From positions 1-64,000 of the forward strand of contig CAZBZV010000012.1 in the NCBI GenBank assembly GCA_964496505.1: 64,000 nucleotides of DNA, read 5' to 3'. Each line of letters begins with the position of its first letter. The stretch's first letter is position 1. Under the pieces are notes generated by a model, which did not search any database, was not told the origin of the DNA, and was given only the letters and a program-made list of their open reading frames with translations. This document shows positions 52,026 to 59,792 of the stretch, one piece after another. The position numbers were made by a program, and so were the translations under genes. This stretch comes from JAABVY01 sp964496505. Lineage in GTDB: Bacteria > Zixibacteria > MSB-5A5 > JAABVY01.

Positions 52026-52613
52026 TTAGAATATCCAGTTCAGGACGCGGGCAAGAACTCCGGGACTTCCCGCTGAGGAAGCCGGACCTTTACCCTGATA
52101 TGTTATCTGAGCGTCGGCTAAATTGTATGAGTCTACCGTATTATCGGAGTTGATATCCTGCGGGCGCACTATTCCGGTTAACGTCAGCACTTCCTTTTCT
52201 CCGTTGATACCAATTATACGGCTGCCCTCGACTACCAGGTCGCCGTTGGAACGTACAGCAACCACACGCACTGTCATGCTGGCCCTGAGGTTGCCCTGGC
52301 GGGATTGAGTACCCTTGCCGTCGTATGTGTTGGAACTGCTTCCCGACACTCCAAAGAGCGGGATAAAATCCAGAGGGCCGCTTCCGGGACCGCCCTCGAG
52401 ATCGAATTCATTCGTATTTTCGCCCTTGGTCTGATTTGTGGTCTGGGCGCGGGCGTCTTCATAAATTTTTATTGTCAGTATATCTCCCACTTCACTGGCG
52501 CGAACGTCCGAAAATATTGAATTCGTTGCGGCTTCGAAATGTGTCGCCTTGAGCGAATATGGAAGCAGGAGCATTAAAACCAGGGCACCCAGAAAAAACA
52601 GATATTTCTTCAT
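52026..52613 (-). CDS. flgH: Flagellar L-ring protein FlgH, without lipobox
   Basis: 195 residues. Core motifs: I-F-S-D-V-R-A-S-E-V-G-D-I-L-T-I-K-I-Y-E, L-R-A-S-M-T-V-R-V-V, G-I-V-R-P-Q-D-I and V-L-A-R-V-L-N-W-I-F. It has a signal peptide (about 1-22) but no Cys there, whereas enteric FlgH is a lipoprotein. Forms the outer-membrane ring; its presence with FlgI indicates a diderm cell. Starts 3 bp after flgA. Confidence 0.94.
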   Translation of the reverse strand: MKKYLFFLGALVLMLLLPYSLKATHFEAATNSIFSDVRASEVGDILTIKIYEDARAQTTNQTKGENTNEFDLEGGPGSGPLDFIPLFGVSGSSSNTYDGKGTQSRQGNLRASMTVRVVAVRSNGDLVVEGSRIIGINGEKEVLTLTGIVRPQDINSDNTVDSYNLADAQITYQGKGPASSAGSPGVLARVLNWIF

Positions 52614-52616
52614 ATT

Positions 52617-53306
52617 TCACCTCTCGACAATAACCACGCCGTCCGATGCGGCTCTTCCATAAATCTTCTGCCCGCTGTCAGTATTTTTAACCTCAACCAT
52701 CTCGCCCTCTATCGCATCTTTACGGGCGATGCCGTAGGCCTCGACCTTCAAGCTGTTCGATTTATACAGAATCTTTACTCTCTCGCCGCGCCTGACCACC
52801 GGAATCGGTTCAAGCATCTCCTCGGTCAAAATCTTTCCCTTCGATATTGTCTTGGAGGCCTGCATGCCATCGAGTGGCGCGAAATCCTTCACAGGATTGC
52901 CGATAACCTTGTTGACTTCCACCCGCTCAATCGTGAAATCGAGCTGGGAGGTCTGTTCACGGGACCTCACACGTTTTTTGGCGACCAGAACATTCTGGAA
53001 ATGGCTGACATCAATTGAGGTCGAAATTGTTCTGATACTGCCGCTTCCATCCTGCAAAAGCACTTTAATCGGAAAGTACCCGCGGGGTGCGGGATATTCA
53101 CGGCAGCTTATGATTATTTCGGTTGAATCCGACAGAGTTATCGTGTCGATTTCCGGGCGGCATTCGATTTCAGTCATCTTCGGATCGAAATCGAAGGTGG
53201 CAATTATGTGATCATTAATCGCATCAGCTATCGGCCCGGCGTTCAGGTTGATGCAAACTCCTATTACGATCACAAATCCTATTGCGGCAATTTTAATCCT
53301 ATTCAT
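52617..53306 (-). CDS. flgA: Flagellar P-ring assembly chaperone FlgA
   Basis: 229 residues with an N-terminal signal peptide (1-23). The C-terminal half is SAF-like: A-S-K-T-I-S-K-G-K-I-L-T-E-E-M-L, V-V-R-R-G-E-R-V-K-I-L-Y-K, ending G-R-A-A-S-D-G-V-V-I-V. Periplasmic chaperone for FlgI polymerisation. It follows flgG by 4 bp. Confidence 0.93.
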   Translation of the reverse strand: MNRIKIAAIGFVIVIGVCINLNAGPIADAINDHIIATFDFDPKMTEIECRPEIDTITLSDSTEIIISCREYPAPRGYFPIKVLLQDGSGSIRTISTSIDVSHFQNVLVAKKRVRSREQTSQLDFTIERVEVNKVIGNPVKDFAPLDGMQASKTISKGKILTEEMLEPIPVVRRGERVKILYKSNSLKVEAYGIARKDAIEGEMVEVKNTDSGQKIYGRAASDGVVIVER

Positions 53307-53310
53307 ATAT

Positions 53311-54099
53311 CTATCGCTTAAGGTTTGTGGCTATCTGAGTCATGTCCTCGCTGGTCTGAATGGCCTTGGAGTTGATCTCATAAGCTCTCTGGGCAATAAT
53401 CATATTTACCATCTCATTGACAACGTCCACATTGGACACTTCCAGGTATCCCTGCGCTATGGTTCCGATACCTTCTTCACCGGGAACAGCGGTAATCGGA
53501 TCGCCGGAGGCTGCGGTGAACTCATAAAGGTTGTGTCCCATAGCCGAGAGTCCTGCCGGATTAACGAAGCGGGCCAGCTCGAACTGTCCGATTTCGGTCG
53601 GCTCCGATTGTCCCACCTGCATTACCGAGACAACGCCCTCGGGGGTAACCTGCACCGATTCGGCATCCTCGGGAATAGTAATCTCCGGATAAACGAAGAA
53701 TCCGTCCGAGGTTATCAAGCGGCCGTCGGGACTGACCTTGAAAGTGCCATCACGGGTGTAGGCATTAGTGCCGTCGGGTACCGTTACCTGGAAAAAACCA
53801 TTTCCCTGAATCGCCATATCCAGCGGATTTTCCGTGGACTGCAACTCACCCATTGCAAACTGGCGGGTTGTGGCAACAGGCTTGACGCCATACCCGACCT
53901 CGAGGTTGGTGGGAATAACAGAACCCGTGGCCGAGGATACCCCGGCCTGGTTGATGCGCTGGTAGAGCACATCCTGAAATTCCACTTTGCTCTTTTTAAA
54001 TCCGGTTGTATTAACGTTGGCAAGATTGTTTGCAATATTATCAACATTCATCTGCTGCGCACTCATACCACTGGCAGCGGTTCTCATAGCCTTAATCAT
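53311..54099 (-). CDS. flgG: Flagellar distal rod protein FlgG
   Basis: 262 residues, standard length. N-terminus: M-R-T-A-A-S-G-M-S-A-Q-Q-M-N-V-D-N-I-A-N-N-L-A-N-V-N-T-T-G-F-K. Also N-G-F-F-Q-V, and the C-terminal V-D-V-V-N-E-M-V-N-M-I-I-A-Q-R-A-Y-E-I-N-S-K-A. Forms the distal rod. Second gene of the operon, 11 bp after flgF. Confidence 0.97.
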   Translation of the reverse strand: MIKAMRTAASGMSAQQMNVDNIANNLANVNTTGFKKSKVEFQDVLYQRINQAGVSSATGSVIPTNLEVGYGVKPVATTRQFAMGELQSTENPLDMAIQGNGFFQVTVPDGTNAYTRDGTFKVSPDGRLITSDGFFVYPEITIPEDAESVQVTPEGVVSVMQVGQSEPTEIGQFELARFVNPAGLSAMGHNLYEFTAASGDPITAVPGEEGIGTIAQGYLEVSNVDVVNEMVNMIIAQRAYEINSKAIQTSEDMTQIATNLKR

Positions 54100-54110
54100 A
54101 CTTTAGCCTC

Positions 54111-54839
54111 CTATTGCACCCTTCCGACCTGATTTACAGTCTTGGCGAGCGACTCATCCAGAATCTGAATTGCCTTCTGGTCAGATTCATAATTTCTGTA
54201 TGATTCAATCATATCTACCATTTCACGAATTATATCAACATTGGCCTTCTCCAGGTATCCCTGCCGGACATAGGCAAATTCGAGCTCCACCCTGCCGGCC
54301 TCGGGAGCGGGTTTATATATTCCGGCTGCGGCCTTCTCCAGTTGATAGGGCTTTTCGAAATCGGCCAAAAGAAGGCGTCCGAATTCATTGCCCTCGATTT
54401 TAATCGTACCGTCGGGATCGATACTCAATTCTCCGCCGGGAGCCTCAATCCTGCCGCTGTCTGACAAAACCGGAAGGCCGTCGGAAGTCATCAGTGTTCC
54501 GTCGGGATTGAGATGGAAGTTGCCGTTGCGGGTGAACGCCTCTCCGTCAGGAGTTTCCACCACAAAAAAGCCGTCACCATCAATTGCAAAGTTCAACGGA
54601 TCGCCTGTACGTTCGATCGATCCCTTTGAAAAATCGGTGTAGATTTTATCAACCATGGGTGTCTGCCACTCACTTTCCGTTTTTGCCACCCGGGCCTGTG
54701 CGCTGGTCAACTGTCTCAAAAAGACAGATTCACGTTTATAACCGGGTGTATTTGCATTTGCAAGATTGTTCGAAATTGTTTCCTGCTTCAGCATGCGCGG
54801 GACCATGCCCGATGCTGCATCATATATCCCTTTAATCAT
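54111..54839 (-). CDS. flgF: Flagellar rod protein FlgF
   Basis: 242 residues. Y-D-A-A-S-G-M-V-P-R-M-L-K-Q-E-T-I-S-N-N-L-A-N-A-N-T-P-G-Y-K-R and a C-terminal rod helix (V-D-I-I-R-E-M-V-D-M-I-E-S-Y-R-N-Y-E-S-D-Q-K-A). The pairing with the next gene and the diverged sequence favour FlgF (proximal rod). The start is ATG 54839 with GGAGGA just upstream. The frame stays open to 54929, but that stretch contains the sigma-54 promoter and is not coding. First gene of the flgF-to-fliW operon. Confidence 0.93.
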   Translation of the reverse strand: MIKGIYDAASGMVPRMLKQETISNNLANANTPGYKRESVFLRQLTSAQARVAKTESEWQTPMVDKIYTDFSKGSIERTGDPLNFAIDGDGFFVVETPDGEAFTRNGNFHLNPDGTLMTSDGLPVLSDSGRIEAPGGELSIDPDGTIKIEGNEFGRLLLADFEKPYQLEKAAAGIYKPAPEAGRVELEFAYVRQGYLEKANVDIIREMVDMIESYRNYESDQKAIQILDESLAKTVNQVGRVQ

Positions 54840-54861
54840 AGTATTCCTCCACGCCACTTTA

Positions 54862-54877
54862 TGCATAGTTTGTGCCA
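54862..54877 (-). promoter_or_regulatory. Sigma-54 (-24/-12) promoter of the flgF operon
   Basis: Minus strand TGGCAC (54872-54877), AAACT, ATGCA: GG and GC are 12 bases apart, as sigma-54 needs (consensus TGGCAC-N5-TTGCA). Predicted initiation lies about 12 bases further, leaving a very short leader with the GGAGGA site. No sigma-54 activator gene is in the window. Confidence 0.8.
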
Positions 54878-55042
54878 AATGAGAAACAGACATCCCAAGC
54901 CATGCATCCTTGTTCACAAACTCTTGCAAATAAATAGATTAGCATGAATATTTGAGATGTATCCAGAGACCATTTTGAGAGGCACTATTCGATCAGATAG
55001 GATTTCTCGGAATTAAATTCCAATCGGAAAGAAAGTTTTTTC

Positions 55043-55261
55043 CTATAGCAGGCCGTGATGCTCGGCTTTGGTCCTGTCTATGAGGGAATCCACGGCCCTG
55101 TGGAAACTTGTTTCATCCAGAAACTCCCCGTTGGATTTCAGATACAATGGGCAGTCGAGCTTGTATCCAAAACAGTCCATAGCCTCGGCGATATAACACA
55201 CATTTTTGTAGGCACATTGCTGTTTTTTTTTGAGAGCATACTTTTTGGTAAGAGCAGTCAT
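55043..55261 (-). CDS. Small Cys-containing protein of unknown function
   Basis: 72 residues from ATG 55261 (a further in-frame ATG at 55360 would give 105). The stretch between them is AT-rich and contains a TATAAT box, so it looks like promoter rather than coding sequence. The protein starts with a basic helix (K-K-Y-A-L-K-K-K-Q-Q) and has four Cys in the pattern C-A-Y-K-N-V-C-Y-I-A-E-A-M-D-C-F-G-Y-K-L-D-C-P-L-Y, which could bind a metal. It lies upstream of flgF on the same strand, 165 bp before the sigma-54 site. Not recognised. Confidence 0.5.
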   Translation of the reverse strand: MTALTKKYALKKKQQCAYKNVCYIAEAMDCFGYKLDCPLYLKSNGEFLDETSFHRAVDSLIDRTKAEHHGLL

Positions 55262-55439
55262 ACTTTTTTTATCGGGAGTTTGGAAAGATGCGTTAATTAT
55301 AATGTATAATTGAAGATACATTTTTTTAATGGCTGGCAATTGCATATTTTTGCTTGCCATACGATTATCATATAATATCTTGAAATTTAATGAAATAGGG
55401 GATCAGAATCAGCCCGCGGACCGGAAAGTGAGAGGAATA

Positions 55440-56879
55440 ATGAAGCTTGGAAAGCTATTAACCGGCAATGCCTTTGCCCTTGCGCTTATAGCGTTTATTT
55501 CAATAGTAATGGGACTGAATTGCGGCAAAGACGAACCTGAATTAATCGCACGTCCATGGATTAACACCGATTACCGGGATTCGGCTAGTTTCGTTCTGCA
55601 GGAAAAGGCAAAAGAAGGTGATACTCTTGCTGCAATGGTGCTGGGATGGCAGTATATGCTTCATGAGGATTCAGCCGCGGCGGCGGATTATCTGACCGAT
55701 TATAACAAAAATCCATCCCAGGCATCCCCTGCAATCAATTATTTGACCGGTCTTGCATTGAAGGGGGCCAAACGCGACTCTGCGGCCGTGGAGTATTTTC
55801 TGCCCATAAAAGATAATGAGGAATATCCTCATGCCGCATATTATCTGGCGAATCTTTACAGAAAGCTGAAAAAACACGAACAGGCATTGGAAATTTATGA
55901 AAAGTTTGATCCTGAATTATGGGGAGAAGGAATAGAGGACTCTATTCTGGTTTGTAACGCTTCCATGGGGGACACTGCCAGCGCTATGAAATTCGCACGT
56001 AAGATGTTCGATCAGAACAACGCTTTCAAGGCAGTTCCCTATCTCAGCAGATATGTCAGCCTCAAACGCGGCGAGTCGCCTACCCTTTGGAATTATATGG
56101 CCGGCATGGGCTATTATCAGGGCAACAATACCACCCGTGCAGCTGTATACCTGGAGAATGCCGATGCGGATACGAATGTTGCTCATCTTTCATACTATTT
56201 GGGATTGACATACTATAAGCTGGAGGTTTACGATTCAGCCGCCTCGAAATTGGAGCAGGCCATGAACATGGGAGACAGCTCGGTTAACCTGATGATTGCT
56301 CTAATGAAGAGCTACCAGTTCCAGGGAGACACAGCACAAGCTCTGGAGACAGCCTCACGGGCAATACAAATACATCCCGAAGTAGAAGAGTTTTACTTCT
56401 TTCCGGCCAAAATACTCTATCAGGGCGGCCAATACGGTCAGCTCTTCAATATTGCCCAGCAGGGACGAATGTATGCTGCCGATTCTTACAAGCTGGATGC
56501 TTATTATGCCGCTGCCAGCTTTTTGATGGGAAATGACAGCCTTGGCAACATGCTTGTCGATACATTGATCGAGAAACATAAATTCGAGGGCGGCGCTCTC
56601 ACCGAGGCAGCCAAGTTGTTCGAAGAGTCACTTCAAAAACCACAAATTGCCGACAGGCTTAAGGAGCACGATCCGGCTAAGCGTTTTCCAAAGACAAAAG
56701 AATTCCTGTACTGGTACCATTACTACAGAGACAGGGATATGAGAGATTCCACCCGCAGTCTGCTCGAGAGATGGATAGAGGGCGATACCGTGGAGGCGAG
56801 GCGAGAGTTAATGGAAGAGCTCTATGCGCGGGATTTTCCGGAGTTAGCCCTTAAATCGCAAACCGATAAAGAAGAATAG
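55440..56879 (+). CDS. TPR-repeat lipoprotein
   Basis: 479 residues from ATG 55440, with AGAGGA 3 bases upstream; an earlier in-frame ATG (55329) lies in non-coding leader. The signal segment (about 8-26) ends in a lipobox-like G-L-N-C-G-K. The rest is a run of TPR-type helix pairs (A-V-E-Y-F-L-P-I-K, A-L-E-I-Y-E-K-F, A-A-V-Y-L-E-N-A, A-A-S-K-L-E-Q-A), so it is probably a periplasm-facing scaffold. It ends 9 bp before a membrane-TPR gene on the same strand. Function unknown. Confidence 0.78.
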   Translation: MKLGKLLTGNAFALALIAFISIVMGLNCGKDEPELIARPWINTDYRDSASFVLQEKAKEGDTLAAMVLGWQYMLHEDSAAAADYLTDYNKNPSQASPAINYLTGLALKGAKRDSAAVEYFLPIKDNEEYPHAAYYLANLYRKLKKHEQALEIYEKFDPELWGEGIEDSILVCNASMGDTASAMKFARKMFDQNNAFKAVPYLSRYVSLKRGESPTLWNYMAGMGYYQGNNTTRAAVYLENADADTNVAHLSYYLGLTYYKLEVYDSAASKLEQAMNMGDSSVNLMIALMKSYQFQGDTAQALETASRAIQIHPEVEEFYFFPAKILYQGGQYGQLFNIAQQGRMYAADSYKLDAYYAAASFLMGNDSLGNMLVDTLIEKHKFEGGALTEAAKLFEESLQKPQIADRLKEHDPAKRFPKTKEFLYWYHYYRDRDMRDSTRSLLERWIEGDTVEARRELMEELYARDFPELALKSQTDKEE

Positions 56880-56888
56880 CTACCCGAT

Positions 56889-58757
56889 ATGGCCGATTCT
56901 GGAAGGATTATGCGGCATTTGATGCAGGCAGTCATTATCGGCCTTCTGTTGTTTTTCCTGATTTCCTGGATTAGTCCCTCCTACTGGAATTGGTCTGTAA
57001 TAAGCATCGATTATCTGTTTCCTTATGTAATCATTTTTTTTGCTATAATCGGTATCATAACGTTAATTCCGGCAATTGGCGCTACCATATATAAGGCAGT
57101 CACTAATTTACTACTGAATATTCAGCAGAAACTGGCTCTTATGCCAAAAACGATTAAATCTATACTATGGATTATTATTCCGGGAGCGTTATTATATGTA
57201 CTCAAGACCAATTGCTATATTTACGGAGACGGGCATCTGATTCTGGGGCATATCTCCCGAGACAACATTATCTCCAAAACAGCTTACGGCTTCAGCCTTC
57301 TGGTTAAGTTTGCTTACAGTACTATCGGGCTTGGCAAATTGATGGAGCCTTCTGATATTATGGCTGCGATATCAATAATCTGCGGCATTGTATTCATATA
57401 TTTTCTATACAGGATTCTAACGTTATTAATCGAAGACACTGGCTTCAAGCTCATTATATACTTGGCCTGTGCCACTTCTGCGATTATAGTTCTCTTTACA
57501 GGCTATGCGGAAACATATTCGATTCTGACTGCATGGCTTACCGTATATGTCTTCTGCGCAATAAAATATATCAGAGGAGATTTCAGAAGTGTTCCGCTAT
57601 TTCTGATCTTCCTTATAGGTGTTTTCTGGCATATCTGGTTTATAGCATTCTTTCCCTCTCTAATTTTTCTGTTCAACAGGCGATTTAAATTCATACCCGG
57701 AAAAATCATATCTGGTCTTGCAGGGCTATTCGTAATCGGTGTTTATGTTGGAGGCAGGCTGATAACCAGAAACGGTATACCCGCAACCCTGCCCATTTTC
57801 AATAATGCCGATACCAGCTATTCTCTTATTTCAATACAGCATCTGCTAGATTTTTTTAACATCCTGATTTTCACCGGTCCTGTCCTGATCCTGCTGGCAA
57901 TAGCCCTGCTATTCGCATCAAAAGGAAAACGGAATACGGATGAAATAATAATGCTGCTAAATCTGGCGGTACCGGCAATTATAATATCCTTTTTTATCGA
58001 TCCGGCATTGGGTGCGGCACGGGATTGGGATCTGCTTTCGATATTCGCTCTGCCCACTATTCTTTTGGCCGCTGCAATAATGGCTAAAAATAAGGGTGAA
58101 AAGACGGATTACAGATATCTTTTAATTCCGATTCTATTGTTTGGAATAATCCACACCGGCCTGTTCATTGGACTCAATAAAAATAGCGATGCCGCTGTCG
58201 ACAGGATGGTTGGACTTCTGAAGGATGACATTCATTATACTTCTGCCTATTATAAGGGTGAAAGAATTATACCATTTGTAGCGATTCTATCGAATATTTA
58301 TGACAGGCATAATGATGCCACCTTGTTCACAAAGCGCAAGGCCGGAGATGATCCGAAGGATTATGTTGATTTAAAACACCTGGGTGATTCTTACTATGAT
58401 GAGAAGAAATATGAGAAGGCATTGGAATACTATAATCAAATACCGCTGAAATATTTCGGCTCGGTCAGGAACCGGATGGCCTATGCAAACTCACTCTATA
58501 AGACCGGCAGATATACCAGAGCCGGAGAAGTAATGGAAGACATTGCCAATGACACCTGTTTTGAATCATTATATTTCAGGATGGGTAATACTCAGCTTTT
58601 CACCGGAAATCCCGATTCGGCTCTGGCTGTCTACAAGGATGGACTTTTTTGCGCGGACGACACGCTGGAATATTTTGATAATGCAGGAAGTAAATTTATA
58701 TGCCTATTTGAAATACCCTCAGGCGGCGGAATTATATCGACTCGGCGTTTTACATAA
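56889..58757 (+). CDS. Multi-pass membrane protein with TPR tail, frameshifted (5' part)
   Basis: 622 residues as read. Residues 1-430 hold about ten to twelve hydrophobic helices. A loop with D-P-A-L-G-A-A-R-D-W-D-L near 375 is reminiscent of GT-C-type membrane glycosyltransferases with TPR tails. TPR repeats begin near residue 490 (A-L-E-Y-Y-N-Q-I). At 58688-58689 an extra A appears to shift the frame; the last ~24 codons read here are nonsense, and the TPR continues in the next frame. Removing one A would give a single ~813-residue protein ending at 59331. Either a real mutation or a sequencing error. Confidence 0.72.
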   Translation: MADSGRIMRHLMQAVIIGLLLFFLISWISPSYWNWSVISIDYLFPYVIIFFAIIGIITLIPAIGATIYKAVTNLLLNIQQKLALMPKTIKSILWIIIPGALLYVLKTNCYIYGDGHLILGHISRDNIISKTAYGFSLLVKFAYSTIGLGKLMEPSDIMAAISIICGIVFIYFLYRILTLLIEDTGFKLIIYLACATSAIIVLFTGYAETYSILTAWLTVYVFCAIKYIRGDFRSVPLFLIFLIGVFWHIWFIAFFPSLIFLFNRRFKFIPGKIISGLAGLFVIGVYVGGRLITRNGIPATLPIFNNADTSYSLISIQHLLDFFNILIFTGPVLILLAIALLFASKGKRNTDEIIMLLNLAVPAIIISFFIDPALGAARDWDLLSIFALPTILLAAAIMAKNKGEKTDYRYLLIPILLFGIIHTGLFIGLNKNSDAAVDRMVGLLKDDIHYTSAYYKGERIIPFVAILSNIYDRHNDATLFTKRKAGDDPKDYVDLKHLGDSYYDEKKYEKALEYYNQIPLKYFGSVRNRMAYANSLYKTGRYTRAGEVMEDIANDTCFESLYFRMGNTQLFTGNPDSALAVYKDGLFCADDTLEYFDNAGSKFICLFEIPSGGGIISTRRFT

Positions 58758-59331
58758 CTCCCGGTCAATCGAAATGCTAACAGGATTGGGGCGATCGCTG
58801 CAGGGTATGGGTTACACGGACTCGGCCTCCCTTTACTTCAACCGTATCCTTGAAATCGATCCGGGGAGCTTTGACGGGTTGATGGCCTTTTCAATATTGT
58901 ACTATGAGACCGGCAGATACGATTCCTCGCTTAAGGTTTTGGAAAGGGCCGAAGAATTGTACTCGCAGAATTTCAGTATCCATCACTGGCGTGGAAAAAC
59001 CTACAGCGCTCTGGGAAGGTCTGATGATGCACTTGGAGAATATAATGCCGCGCTAAACATAAATCCCAATCATATCGGAACAAGACATCTCGCCGCAGAA
59101 GAACTCTATAGGATCGGAAGCCTGGAAACCGCCTTGCAGCTATGGAATCAAGTTCTATCAGTTGACGGCAATCATTCCGGGGCTCTACTGGGCCTGGCAA
59201 AAGTAAATGACAGAATCAATAATGGGACCGAGGCATATCGAATATTGAAAAAACTGGACGGAATGGATTTTGATTTTCAAAGCGATTCCGCCGCCACACG
59301 GCTTAAAATCAAATATTTGGATAATGAATGA
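58681..59331 (+). CDS. TPR continuation of the frameshifted membrane protein (3' part)
   Basis: About 216 codons of TPR repeats: Y-P-Q-A-A-E-L-Y-R-L-G-V-L, A-S-L-Y-F-N-R-I-L-E-I-D-P-G-S, S-L-K-V-L-E-R-A, A-L-G-E-Y-N-A-A-L-N-I-N-P-N. It continues the repeat register of the preceding ORF, with which it overlaps in another frame, and no ribosome binding site suits a separate start. Treat it as the C-terminal half of that gene. It ends 5 bp from the convergent fliJ stop. Confidence 0.7.
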   Translation: MQEVNLYAYLKYPQAAELYRLGVLHNSRSIEMLTGLGRSLQGMGYTDSASLYFNRILEIDPGSFDGLMAFSILYYETGRYDSSLKVLERAEELYSQNFSIHHWRGKTYSALGRSDDALGEYNAALNINPNHIGTRHLAAEELYRIGSLETALQLWNQVLSVDGNHSGALLGLAKVNDRINNGTEAYRILKKLDGMDFDFQSDSAATRLKIKYLDNE

Positions 59332-59336
59332 CAGGT

Positions 59337-59792
59337 TTATTTTGTGGATTGTGAATTGAGCCGATGTACGTTTTTTGCAAACTCATCGGTTTCCTTCTGA
59401 AGCAGGAGCTCAAGTTCGCGGGTATATTCATCCTTCCTGATCTCTTTTAACTTCTCGAACTTCTGAACTTCTTTGGAGGCCTCCAGCAGTTTCTTTCTTT
59501 TATGGATGACTTTGGCCTCGGCCTCTTTGAGGGCTTTGGTTTGATGTGCGATAAGAAGTGCGAGCTGCCCGAAATACTTCTGTGCGAGCTCGAGCCTCCC
59601 CAGGTCAAGTTTTTTCTTGCGGCGGCTTTTTTCCTGAGCCATTCGACCGGAGAGCTCGTCATTGAGGCTTATAAGAATACCCTGCTGTTTGCGCTTCTCA
59701 TTCTCCGCTTCGGCCAGGACCTTTTGCGCCTGCTTTTTGAGGGTTGTTTTGAGAGAGAGAACTCTCTCGAGCCTGAACCGGAACTTTTTCAC
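59337..59792 (-). CDS. fliJ: Flagellar protein FliJ
   Basis: 151 residues, a long coiled coil opening K-K-F-R-F-R-L-E-R-V-L-S-L-K, typical of FliJ, the central stalk of the export ATPase. Start is GTG 59792, with AGGGAG about ten bases upstream. The gene overlaps the fliI 3' end by 95 bp in another frame, which is unusually long. Confidence 0.87.
   Translation of the reverse strand: MKKFRFRLERVLSLKTTLKKQAQKVLAEAENEKRKQQGILISLNDELSGRMAQEKSRRKKKLDLGRLELAQKYFGQLALLIAHQTKALKEAEAKVIHKRKKLLEASKEVQKFEKLKEIRKDEYTRELELLLQKETDEFAKNVHRLNSQSTK

Noticed and set aside
54840..54929. N-terminal extension of flgF
   Set aside because: It contains a sigma-54 promoter, and the family start plus GGAGGA site lie at 54839.
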